DNA of 64,000 bases from Streptomyces sp. NBC_01268. GTDB taxonomy: Bacteria; Actinomycetota; Actinomycetes; Streptomycetales; Streptomycetaceae. The stretch spans positions 3,162,001 to 3,226,000 of the forward strand of contig NZ_CP108454.1 in assembly GCF_036240795.1 (NCBI RefSeq). The letters are read 5' to 3'. The notes beneath the pieces are model-generated. The model ran no database searches. It was not told where the DNA came from and was given only the letters and a program-made list of their open reading frames with translations. The translations under genes were made by a program, and so were the position numbers. Positions 33,757-43,950 of this stretch are shown here, one piece after another. Position 1 is the stretch's first letter, and every line of letters begins with the position of its first letter.

Positions 33757-34866
33757 CTAGCTCGCCTGCTCCTGCTGCTTGCGCCAGCGGATGCCCGCCT
33801 CCAGGAAGCCGTCGATCTCGCCGTCCAGGACGGACTGCGGGTTGCCGACCTCGAACTCCGTGCGGAGGTCCTTGACCATCTGGTACGGGTGCAGGACGTA
33901 GGAGCGCATCTGGTTGCCCCAGGAGCTGCCGCTGTCCTTGAGCGCGTCCATCCTGGCGCGCTCCTCCTGGCGCTGGCGCTCCAGGAGCTTGGCCTGGAGG
34001 ACGTTCATGGCGCTCGCCTTGTTCTGGATCTGGGAGCGCTCGTTCTGGCAGGAGACCACGATGCCGGTCGGGATGTGCGTGATGCGCACGGCCGAGTCGG
34101 TGGTGTTGACGCCCTGGCCGCCGGGGCCGGAGGCGCGGTAGACGTCGACGCGGAGGTCGGAGTCGTCGATCTCGACGTGGTCGGAGGACTCGACGACCGG
34201 CAGGATCTCGACACCGGCGAAGGAGGTCTGGCGACGGCCCTGGTTGTCGAAGGGCGAGATGCGGACCAGGCGGTGGGTGCCCTGCTCGACCGAGAGGGTG
34301 CCGTAGGCGTACGGGGCCTTGACCACGAAGGTGGTCGACTTGATGCCGGCCTCTTCCGCGTACGAGGTCTCGTAGATCTCCGTCGAGTAGCCGTGGCGCT
34401 CGGCCCAGCGCAGGTACATGCGCTGGAGGCGCTCGGCGAAGTCGGAGGCGTCGACGCCGCCGGCCTCGGCACGGATGTTGACCAGCGCCTCGCGCTCGTC
34501 GTACTCGCCGGAGAGGAGGGTGCGGACCTCCATCTCGTCGAGCGCCTTGCGGACGGCCGTCAGCTCGGTCTCGGCCTCGGCCCGGGTGTCCGGGTCGTCC
34601 ATCTCCTCGGCGAGCTCGAAGAGCACTCCGAGGTCGTCGATACGGCCACGCAGCGTCTCGGTCTTGCGCACCTCGGCCTGGAGGTGCGACAGCTTGCTGG
34701 TGATCTTCTGCGCCGCCTCCGGGTCGTCCCAGAGGGACGGGGCCGCGGCCTGCTCTTCGAGCACGGCGATGTCTGCCCTCAACTTATCGAGGTCCAGAAC
34801 GGCCTCGATCGACCCCATGGTCGAGGAGAGGGACTTCAGCTCTTCGGATACATCGACGACTGCCAC
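33757..34866 (-). CDS. prfB: Peptide chain release factor 2
   Basis: 369 residues from the GTG at 34866. RF2 recognises UGA and UAA: the SPF codon-recognition motif is at 204-206 (RISPFDNQG) and the catalytic GGQ at 249-251 (GPGGQGVNT). The N-terminal coiled domain is complete. The reading frame is continuous, with no internal UGA, so the programmed frameshift of enteric RF2 is absent. The upstream ribosome binding site is weak. It follows the pkaB-like kinase by 46 bases and may be read through from it. Confidence 0.96.
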   Translation of the reverse strand: MAVVDVSEELKSLSSTMGSIEAVLDLDKLRADIAVLEEQAAAPSLWDDPEAAQKITSKLSHLQAEVRKTETLRGRIDDLGVLFELAEEMDDPDTRAEAETELTAVRKALDEMEVRTLLSGEYDEREALVNIRAEAGGVDASDFAERLQRMYLRWAERHGYSTEIYETSYAEEAGIKSTTFVVKAPYAYGTLSVEQGTHRLVRISPFDNQGRRQTSFAGVEILPVVESSDHVEIDDSDLRVDVYRASGPGGQGVNTTDSAVRITHIPTGIVVSCQNERSQIQNKASAMNVLQAKLLERQRQEERARMDALKDSGSSWGNQMRSYVLHPYQMVKDLRTEFEVGNPQSVLDGEIDGFLEAGIRWRKQQEQAS

Positions 34867-34912
34867 GCGTCCAGCGTAACGGCTCCCGGCCCGGAGCCGG
34901 ACCCGTGCCCGC

Positions 34913-36148
34913 CTACGGCTGCGAGGACTGCTTCGAGTCCTGCGGCGGGGCGTCGCCGTCCCCGGACACCGCCAGGTAGCCGCCCGCCCCCAGCGCGCCC
35001 GCCAGGACGACCGCGGCGACGGTGAGCGTGATCCGGCGTTTGCGGACCGTCTCGGCCTTGTGCCGGGCGGAGCCGGGCCGTCTGGCGCTCGCGGAGCGGG
35101 GGGCGCGGGCGGTGCCCAGCGGGCCGCCGGAGAGCTCGTCGGGGCCGGGGACCCGCATGGAGGTGTGGGTGTCCCGGTTGGAGTCGGTCGAGGCACCGGG
35201 GACGAGGGGGACGGCGGCCCGGCGCGGTGCGGGCTCGCCCGCACCGGTCGGGAACGGGTCCTCCTCGTACGCGGGTTCCGTCGCCGGGTCCGCGTCGGGC
35301 TCGTCCACGTCGAGCGGCGGGATGCCCTTGAGCAGCGGCAGCACGTCCCGCAGCCGGGCGCCCAGCTCCGAGGCGCGCAGCCGGGAGGCGGGCGCCTTGG
35401 CGAGGCACTGGACGATCAGCTGCCACAGCTCCTCGGGGATGCCGGGCAGCGGGACGACGGTCTCGGTGACGTGGCGGCGCAGTACGGCGCCGGGGTGGCC
35501 GCCGCCGAAGGGCGTGAAGCCGGCGAGCAGCTCGTACAGGACGGTCGCGAGGGCGTAGATGTCGACGGCGGCGCGCGGCGGCAGGCCCTCGACGATCTCG
35601 GGGGCGAGGTAGTCGGGGGTGCCGATGATCCGGGTGGCCTTGGTGCGGCCGGGGGTGTCGATCAGCTTGGCGACGCCGAAGTCGGTGAGGAGGGCGGGGT
35701 GGGCGCCGCCGGGGCCGAGGGGCCCCTCCATGTCGAGCAGGATGTTCTCGGGCTTGACGTCCCGGTGGACGACGCCGGCCTTGTGGGCGGCGGCCAGGCC
35801 GTCGGCGACGTCGGCGATGATCGCGACGGCGGCCTCGGGGGCGAGCCGGCGTTCCCGGTCGAGGCGGGTGCGCAGGTCGGTGCCGCGGATGAGGTCCATG
35901 ACCAGCGCCAGGTCGTTGCCGTCGACGACGAGGTCGCGGACGGAGACGACGTGCGGATGGTCGAGCCCGAGCAGGGCGGTGCGCTCCCGGACGAAGCGGC
36001 CGACGAGCTCCTGGTCGGAGGCGAGGTCCTCGCGCAGCAGCTTGATGGCGACGGGCCCCTCGGGGCCCTCGCCGAGCCACACCGTGCCCGCGCTGCCCCG
36101 CCCGAGGATCTGGTGGGCCGTGTAGCGGCTGCCGATATTCCGTGCCAA
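34913..36148 (-). CDS. pkaB: Transmembrane serine/threonine protein kinase (PkaB-like), TTG start
   Basis: 411 residues. The chosen start is TTG at 36148, because GAGGGAG sits five bases upstream and the sequence begins [20 protein letters not shown], right at the kinase N-lobe. Gly loop [13 protein letters not shown] lysine, HRDVKPEN catalytic loop, DFGVAK and APE (YLAPEIVEG) are intact. A Pro/Ser/Arg-rich juxtamembrane linker (~285-370) leads to one membrane helix ([20 protein letters not shown]) and a short outer tail with no PASTA domain. The pair with the next kinase matches pkaA/pkaB of S. coelicolor from memory. Substrates unknown. Confidence 0.88.
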   Translation of the reverse strand: MARNIGSRYTAHQILGRGSAGTVWLGEGPEGPVAIKLLREDLASDQELVGRFVRERTALLGLDHPHVVSVRDLVVDGNDLALVMDLIRGTDLRTRLDRERRLAPEAAVAIIADVADGLAAAHKAGVVHRDVKPENILLDMEGPLGPGGAHPALLTDFGVAKLIDTPGRTKATRIIGTPDYLAPEIVEGLPPRAAVDIYALATVLYELLAGFTPFGGGHPGAVLRRHVTETVVPLPGIPEELWQLIVQCLAKAPASRLRASELGARLRDVLPLLKGIPPLDVDEPDADPATEPAYEEDPFPTGAGEPAPRRAAVPLVPGASTDSNRDTHTSMRVPGPDELSGGPLGTARAPRSASARRPGSARHKAETVRKRRITLTVAAVVLAGALGAGGYLAVSGDGDAPPQDSKQSSQP

Positions 36149-36209
36149 GACTGCTCCCTCAGCGGCTGCGGTTCGCGTCAAAGTTACGCGGCCGAGGGCG
36201 CCCACCGGC

Positions 36210-36239
36210 ACTTCCGAGGGGAAATCACCCCTCGGAAGT
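36210..36239 (-). other. Hairpin between the two kinase genes
   Basis: ACTTCCGAGGGG-AAATCA-CCCCTCGGAAGT is a perfect 12-bp stem in the 153-base gap. There is no T-run; it could be an intercistronic stabiliser, weak terminator or operator. Confidence 0.5.
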
Positions 36240-36301
36240 CGACAAAGAGACAGTATGGGCCCCCGAACGGGGCCGGCCGCCCCTGTGCCGCGGCCCCGCG
36301 G

Positions 36302-38086
<1,785 letters not shown>

Positions 38087-38546
38087 GTCACGCGCTCCCT
38101 GCTGATCGTGGTCCTGGGACGCCCCCGGGGGGTCTGATGAGGGTCCCCGGGGTTCCTGTGTGTTCTGTGACCCGTCCGGGTGTCCGACCCACTTTAGTGC
38201 CGCCGAACGGGTCATCGACCGTGCCCTGGAGGGCGTATTCCGGTGGGCCGGGTGGGGCCGGCCCGGGGATGTCGCCGGGTCCGACCCGCGAGGGAACGGG
38301 TTCCGCCCTGTCCGGAACGGAGACGCCCGGTACGCGGCGGAGGTTGCCGGAAGCGACGCGAGACATACGCAACCAGGCGTTTTCGCGTCGCCGTGCGATC
38401 GAACAAGATCACTTCTGGACGACCCGTGGGCGGGTTGTCAGCGGCAGGTGCGAGGATGCCTACAGCACGTCGTGTCGAGGGTCGGGAGCCCTCGCACCGT
38501 GCCGACCTGAACCGGACGACGCGTCCGTGCCGGGTGGGGGGAGTCA
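38087..38546. other. Divergent intergenic region between pkaA and the FHA/FtsK-like gene
   Basis: 460 bases without a credible gene. The right end carries a strong ribosome binding site (GGGGGGAG) for the FHA gene, and TTGTCA near 38436 could be a -35, but no matching -10 was seen at normal spacing. Confidence 0.45.
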
Positions 38547-41500
38547 GTGGGCAGTTCCCCCGCCGGGCGCGCCGCGCAGAAGGGACCGCTGACGGCGATG
38601 CAGATCCGGCTGACCGTCCTCGCGCCGCACGCCGGCCACGGCGCGGGGCGCGCCTGCGACGTGCTCGTCACCGCCCCCGCGGGGACGGAGCTGGCCGCCG
38701 TGGCCTCCTCCCTCGCCGCGGCCGTCTCGGGCCCCGACACCTCCTCCTCCGGCACGACCGTGCTCTACGCGGGCGTCGAGCGGCTGGACACCCGGCGCTG
38801 CGTGCTCGGCGAGCCGCCGCTGGTCGACGGGGCGGTCCTCTCCCTCCAGGTGCCCGGCCCCGACGACGGGATAGGCGAGGGCGCTCCGGCCCGGCTGCAC
38901 GTGGTGGCGGGACCGGACGCCGGCGGCGTGCATCTGCTGCACGGCGGAGCGATCAGAATCGGCCGTTCCGTCGACGCTGACGTGCCGCTCGACGACCCGG
39001 ACGTCTCGCGGGCCCACTGCACGGTGACGGTCGGCCCCGACGGCCGCGTCACGGTCACGGACCAGGGCTCCACCAACGGGACGACCCTCGACGGCGCCCC
39101 GGTCGGCCCGCAGCCCGTCCGCTTCCCCCCGGGCGCCGTGCTGCGCGTCGGCGAGTCCGCGCTGCGCCTGACCGGCGGGGCCGGGCCGGGCGGCACGGGC
39201 AGGTCGGGCGGTACGGGCACCGCCAGGAGCGCCGACCGCTCCGACACCCGGACCTCCGCCCGGCCCTCCTCCGCCGGCGCCGCCGCCTCCGCCCCGCCCG
39301 CCGACGACGGCCTCCCGACCGCCCCGGACGGCGAGGGCCACCTGCGCGTGCGCCGCGCCGGAGCCCCCGGCCCGGACGCCACGGACTCCCCCGGCGATAC
39401 GGGGCAGGGGACGCGCCCCACGGCGTACGCACCGCCCCACGCCCCGGGGACGCTCTCCGAGGGCGCCACCTACGGCGGCTCCCGCGGCATCGCCACAGGC
39501 CCCGGCACCGGCTCCGGCGGCGACGCGCCCGGCGACGGCCACGCGCGCGCGCAGGAGCCCACCGGCTCCGAGGGCGAGGCCGGGATCGAGGCGCACAGCC
39601 GGACCCGGCAGACCCGCAAGCGCGGGCTCGGGGCCTGGGCCCGGCGGCTCGCGGGCGGCAAGGACGACGCGCGGACCGGCGAGACCGGCGAGTACGGCGT
39701 GGTTCCGGTGGCGGCCTTCGCCGAGACCAGACCCGGCAGCCTGCCCGGCACCGCCGCGGCGGGTCCCGTCCCCTCGCCCGACAGCTGGCCCGACCCCGCC
39801 GCCGTCCTGCTCACCGCGCTCGGCCCCGGCCGGCGCCTGTGGGAGCGGGACCTCGACCACCCCGAGGCCCTGGTGGTCCGGCTCGGCACGACGGACCGCG
39901 CGGAGCTGTCCGGAGTGCCGGTCACGGTCGGCCTGCGGGAGGCCGGTTCGCTGGGACTCGCCGGTCCCGGCGCGCGACTCGCGGGTCTGGCCCGCTCGGT
40001 CGTCGCGCAGCTGGCCGCCCTGCACTCCCCCGGCGACCTGGAGATCGTGCTGATCAGCGCCGACCGGAACCGCCCCTTGGAGGAGCGGCGCCGGGCCTGG
40101 GGCTGGCTCGGCTGGCTCCCGCACGTGCGGCCGGGGCACGGCCAGGACTGCCGGCTGCTCCTGGCGTACGACCGGGAGCAGGCGCAGGCGCGCCTGACGG
40201 AGCTCACCCGGCGGCTGGACGACGGTCCGCTCGGCGCGGGCTGGCCGAGCGCGGACCGGGCGACGGTCGCCGAGGCCGCCGCGCACCACGAGGGGCCGGC
40301 GACGGTCGTCATCGTGGACGGCGACCCCGGCTCCGCCGCGCTGCGCGAGACGGCGGCGCGGCTCGCCGCGGCGGGCGCGGCCTCCGGCATCCATCTGATC
40401 TGCCTCGCCGAGGCGCCCTCCGCCTCGCCCGCCTCCCCGGTGGCGGCGACGTACGAGGAGGCGTGCGCCTCCTCCTTCGCCTTCCGCGAGTGCGGGGCGG
40501 CGGCGCTGCTCAGCGGCGACGTGGCCACGGCGCTCCGGCTGCTGCGGACGGCCGGCGGCCGGGTCGCGGGGCACGGCACGGTCGGCGTGGTGGACGCGGT
40601 GTCGGTGGCGTGGGCCGAGCGGTTCGGCCGGGCCCTGGCCCCGCTGCGTACGGAGACGGCCGCGGGCGCGGGCCAGGGGCGGTCGGCCGCCCTGCCGCCC
40701 TCGGCGCGGCTCCTGGACGAGCTGGGCCTGGCCCGGGCCACCCCGGCGTCGCTGATGGCGCGCTGGGCCTCGGCCGCGGACGGCACGGTGGTCCTGGGCG
40801 CGGGCCCCCGCGGGCCGGTGGCCGTGGACCTCACCGCGGAGGGCCCCCACCTGCTGATCGAGGGCCCTGCGGGCAGCGGCCGCACCGAGCTGCTGCGGGC
40901 CATCGCCGCCTCCCTGGCGGCGGGCGGGCGCCCCGACCGGCTGGGGCTGCTCCTGGTCGACGGCGCGGGCGGCGAGCGTGGCGAGGGCCTCGCGGCCTGT
41001 ACGGAGCTGCCGCACGTGACGGAACACCTGGTCGCCTCCGACCCGGTGCGGATGCGGGAGTTCGCGCAGGCGCTGGGCGGGGAGCTGAAGCGCCGCGCGG
41101 AGCTGCTGGGCGACACCCACTTCGCGGACCGCCGCTCCGGCCGCCTGATCGGCCAGCGGGCCGCGAGCGCCGCCGAGACCGTCTCCCCGACGGCCCGCGC
41201 CACCGCTCGCGTCCCGGAAGCCCGCGCGGGCACGGCGGACCTGACCGACCGCCCGAGCGGCCGCACCCTCCGCACCAGCGGCGGCGACCTGGGCGACACC
41301 CCGAGCAGCCGCCTGCCCCGCCCCGGGACGGGCGACGCCGGCGACCGCACCGGCAGCCGCACCCCCTACCCGGGCAACGGCCCGCACACTCCACCCCCCG
41401 GCTCCGACCTCCTCGGCGACCGCACCAGCAGCCGCACCCTGCGCGCCCACGGCGGCGACCTCACCGACACCCCCAGCGGCCGTCTGCCCCGCCCGGGCTC

Positions 41501-42470
41501 GGGCAACCTCGGCGACCGTGCCGGCAGCCGCACGCCCTACCCCGGCACGGACACCCGCACCCCGCCCCCCGGCTCGGACCTCCTGGGCGACCGCACCAGC
41601 AGCCGCACCCTGCGCGCCCACGGCGGCGACCTCACCGACACCCCGAGCGCCCGCCTGCCCCGCCCCGGGACCGGCGACCCGGCCGACCGCGCCGGCGGCC
41701 GCGCCCCGTACCCGGGCAGCGGCCCGCACACCCCGCCCCCCGGCTCCGACCTCCTCGGCGACTCGCCGAGCGGGCGGCTGTCCCGGCCCGGGGCGGGCGA
41801 TCTGGGCGACCGTCCGAGCGGCCGCGCCCACCGGGCGGGCGCCGACGACCTCACGTACCTGCCCAGCGGGCGCACGGGGCGCGTCGAGGGCGGCGTGGCG
41901 GCGGGACCCCCGCAGCCGGCCGCCGAGGGGGCGGGCTCGCTGCCGCGGCTCGTCGTCCTCGTGGACGACTTCGACGCGCTGGTCGCGCCCGCGCTGGGCG
42001 CGCCGGGACGGCCGGCGGCCGGGTCGGTGGTGCGGGCCCTGGAGGCCGTCGCGCGCAACGGGGCGCGGCTCGGGGTGCACCTGATCGCCGCGTCGGCGCG
42101 GCCGGACCGGACGGTGGACACGGAGCTGGCGCACGGCGCGCGGCTGCGGATCGTGCTCGATCCGCCGCCCGCGGCGCCCGGCCCCGACGAGCCGCAGCCG
42201 GGTCGGGGACGCCTCGGGCACCCGGACGGCCGGGTGACGCCCTTCCAGACGGGCCGGGTCACCGGGCGCATCCCCCGCACGGCGACCCTGCGTCCGACGG
42301 TGGTCCCGCTGGAGTGGGAGCGGATGGGCGATCCGCCGACCCGCCGCCCGGTCCGCGAGCTGGGCAACGGCCCGACGGACCTGGCCCTGCTCGCCAGCGC
42401 CCTGGACCGGGCCGCCCGGTCCGTGGAGGCCACTCCCGTACCGCCGCTGACGTCACCCACGCACGCCTGA
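38547..42470 (+). CDS. Very large FHA-domain / FtsK-like protein with an internal repeat array
   Basis: 1307 residues from a GTG with GGGGGGAG upstream. An N-terminal ubiquitin-like/FHA part (FHA ~118-192: RIGRSVDADVPL, SRAHCTV, GSTNGTTLDG) binds phosphothreonine. After a Pro/Gly/Thr linker (~200-395) come EccC/FtsK-like domains. The P-loop is GPAGSGRT (773-780), with Arg where Walker A has Lys, so this ATPase is probably degenerate. Walker B VVLVDDFDAL centres on Asp1140. About 220 low-complexity residues in ~57-residue repeats split the P-loop from Walker B. It is divergent from pkaA, whose product could phosphorylate an FHA ligand. The role may be an ESX-type motor or a regulatory pseudo-motor; cellular function unknown. 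Confidence 0.8.
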   Translation: MGSSPAGRAAQKGPLTAMQIRLTVLAPHAGHGAGRACDVLVTAPAGTELAAVASSLAAAVSGPDTSSSGTTVLYAGVERLDTRRCVLGEPPLVDGAVLSLQVPGPDDGIGEGAPARLHVVAGPDAGGVHLLHGGAIRIGRSVDADVPLDDPDVSRAHCTVTVGPDGRVTVTDQGSTNGTTLDGAPVGPQPVRFPPGAVLRVGESALRLTGGAGPGGTGRSGGTGTARSADRSDTRTSARPSSAGAAASAPPADDGLPTAPDGEGHLRVRRAGAPGPDATDSPGDTGQGTRPTAYAPPHAPGTLSEGATYGGSRGIATGPGTGSGGDAPGDGHARAQEPTGSEGEAGIEAHSRTRQTRKRGLGAWARRLAGGKDDARTGETGEYGVVPVAAFAETRPGSLPGTAAAGPVPSPDSWPDPAAVLLTALGPGRRLWERDLDHPEALVVRLGTTDRAELSGVPVTVGLREAGSLGLAGPGARLAGLARSVVAQLAALHSPGDLEIVLISADRNRPLEERRRAWGWLGWLPHVRPGHGQDCRLLLAYDREQAQARLTELTRRLDDGPLGAGWPSADRATVAEAAAHHEGPATVVIVDGDPGSAALRETAARLAAAGAASGIHLICLAEAPSASPASPVAATYEEACASSFAFRECGAAALLSGDVATALRLLRTAGGRVAGHGTVGVVDAVSVAWAERFGRALAPLRTETAAGAGQGRSAALPPSARLLDELGLARATPASLMARWASAADGTVVLGAGPRGPVAVDLTAEGPHLLIEGPAGSGRTELLRAIAASLAAGGRPDRLGLLLVDGAGGERGEGLAACTELPHVTEHLVASDPVRMREFAQALGGELKRRAELLGDTHFADRRSGRLIGQRAASAAETVSPTARATARVPEARAGTADLTDRPSGRTLRTSGGDLGDTPSSRLPRPGTGDAGDRTGSRTPYPGNGPHTPPPGSDLLGDRTSSRTLRAHGGDLTDTPSGRLPRPGSGNLGDRAGSRTPYPGTDTRTPPPGSDLLGDRTSSRTLRAHGGDLTDTPSARLPRPGTGDPADRAGGRAPYPGSGPHTPPPGSDLLGDSPSGRLSRPGAGDLGDRPSGRAHRAGADDLTYLPSGRTGRVEGGVAAGPPQPAAEGAGSLPRLVVLVDDFDALVAPALGAPGRPAAGSVVRALEAVARNGARLGVHLIAASARPDRTVDTELAHGARLRIVLDPPPAAPGPDEPQPGRGRLGHPDGRVTPFQTGRVTGRIPRTATLRPTVVPLEWERMGDPPTRRPVRELGNGPTDLALLASALDRAARSVEATPVPPLTSPTHA
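41230..41885 (+). repeat. 171-bp (57-codon) in-frame tandem repeats inside the FHA/FtsK-like gene
   Basis: About three imperfect units. A block beginning CGCACCAGCAGCCGCACC at 41421 recurs almost exactly at 41592, a 171-base period, and a weaker copy precedes it. They encode GDRTSSRTLRAHGGDLTDTP, then RLPRPG, PYPG and HTPPPGSDLLG blocks. Confidence 0.88.
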
Positions 42471-42591
42471 CGACACGTCACGAGCCCATCACGATCCCCC
42501 GCTTGTCACGGAAGGCGGTATTGCGGGCCCCGGGCGCCCGGCGTAGACCTGAGCCCACGGGACCAGGAAGCGCGGGAGAGGCGGGGCTCGG

Positions 42592-43947
42592 ATGCGGGGC
42601 AGCAGAACTCTTCGGATCATCTCGGTGGCGGCGGTCGCCGTCCTCACGGCCACGGCCTGTGGCGGGGGCGGCGACGAGGAGCCGGGCGCGGCCGCGCCCA
42701 GCGCGAGCGGCGGGGGCGGGCTCTCGTTACCGTCCCTGAAGGGCGAGAAGATCGAGGTCGCCGCCGTCTGGACCGGCCCCGAGCAGCAGAACTTCGTCAA
42801 GGTCCTGAAGGAGTTCGAGAAGCGCACGGGCGCGACCGTCACCTTCGTGCCCGCGCAGGACCCGATCGTGAACTTCCTCGGCACGAAGATCGCGGGCGGT
42901 TCCCCGCCCGACGTGGCGATGCTGCCGCAGGTCGGAGCGATCCGGCAGGCCGCCGCGCAGAAGTGGCTCAAGCCGCTCGGCCCGGAGGCCAGGGCCCAGC
43001 TGGCGAAGAACTACTCCAAGGGCTGGCAGGACCTCGGGGCGGTCGACGGCACCCCGTACGGGGTGTACTTCAAGGCCGCCAACAAGTCCCTGGTCTGGTA
43101 CAACACCGCCGCCTTCGACAACGCGGGTGCGAGCGAGCCGAAGACGTGGAAGGAGCTGCTCGCCACCGCCGAGACGATCTCGGCCTCGGGCGTCACCCCG
43201 GTCTCCGTGGGCGGCGCGGACGGCTGGACGCTGACCGACTGGTTCGAGAACGTCTACCTCTCCCAGGCCGGTCCGGAGAAGTACGACCAGTTGGCGCAGC
43301 ACACCCTCAAGTGGACGGATCCGTCGGTCGGCCGCGCCCTGACGACGCTGGCCGAGCTGTTCGGCAAGCCGGCGCTGCTCGCGGGCGGCACGAACGGCGC
43401 GCTGCAGACGGAGTTCCCCGTCTCTGTGACCCAGACCTTCACCGGCGGTGACCGGGCGAAGGCCGCGATGGTCTTCGAGGGCGACTTCTCGGCGGTCAAC
43501 ATCGCGCAGACCGGAGCCAAGATCGGTACGGACGCGAAGGTGTTCCCGTTCCCGGCCGTCGGCGACGGCGGCACCGCCCCGGTGGTGACCGGCGGCGACG
43601 CGGCCGTGGCGCTCAAGGACGGCAAGGGGGCACAGGCCCTGCTGACCTTCCTCGCCTCGCCCGACGCGGCCCGGATCTGGGCGGCCGAGGGCGGCTTCCT
43701 CTCCCCCAACAAGGGCCTGGACAAGGCCGCGTACCCCAACGACGTGCAGCGGGAGATAGCGGCGGCGCTGATCGGGGCGGGCGACGACTTCCGCTTCGAC
43801 ATGTCGGACCAGATGCCGCAGTCGTTCGGCGGGACGCCCGGCAAGGGCGAGTGGAAGGCGCTCCAGGACTTCCTGAAGAACCCGAAGGACGTCGCCGGGA
43901 CCCAGGCCAGACTGGAGGCCGAGGCCGCCAAGGCGTACCAGGGCTGA
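42592..43947 (+). CDS. Extracellular solute-binding lipoprotein of a second sugar ABC importer
   Basis: 451 residues. The signal peptide ends at lipobox TATAC (Cys23), followed by a Gly/Ser-rich tether. The mature part is a family 1 sugar-binding protein: KIEVAAVWTGPEQQNFVKVL, SPPDVAMLPQVGAIRQAA, NKSLVWYNTAAFDNAG and DDFRFDMSDQMPQSFGG. It starts 121 bases after the FHA gene and is first in an operon with two permeases. There is no ATPase or glycosidase in the operon; the blocks resemble alpha-glucoside-type importers, but the substrate is not evident. Confidence 0.9.
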   Translation: MRGSRTLRIISVAAVAVLTATACGGGGDEEPGAAAPSASGGGGLSLPSLKGEKIEVAAVWTGPEQQNFVKVLKEFEKRTGATVTFVPAQDPIVNFLGTKIAGGSPPDVAMLPQVGAIRQAAAQKWLKPLGPEARAQLAKNYSKGWQDLGAVDGTPYGVYFKAANKSLVWYNTAAFDNAGASEPKTWKELLATAETISASGVTPVSVGGADGWTLTDWFENVYLSQAGPEKYDQLAQHTLKWTDPSVGRALTTLAELFGKPALLAGGTNGALQTEFPVSVTQTFTGGDRAKAAMVFEGDFSAVNIAQTGAKIGTDAKVFPFPAVGDGGTAPVVTGGDAAVALKDGKGAQALLTFLASPDAARIWAAEGGFLSPNKGLDKAAYPNDVQREIAAALIGAGDDFRFDMSDQMPQSFGGTPGKGEWKALQDFLKNPKDVAGTQARLEAEAAKAYQG

Positions 43948-43950
43948 CCG

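Noticed and set aside
33757..34866. Programmed +1 frameshift in prfB
   Set aside because: The frame is continuous from the N-terminal domain through GGQ, with no early UGA.
38544..42221. A 1225-codon minus-strand frame opposite the FHA/FtsK-like gene
   Set aside because: It is a shadow of the plus-strand gene, which has a ribosome binding site and recognisable FHA and P-loop motifs.
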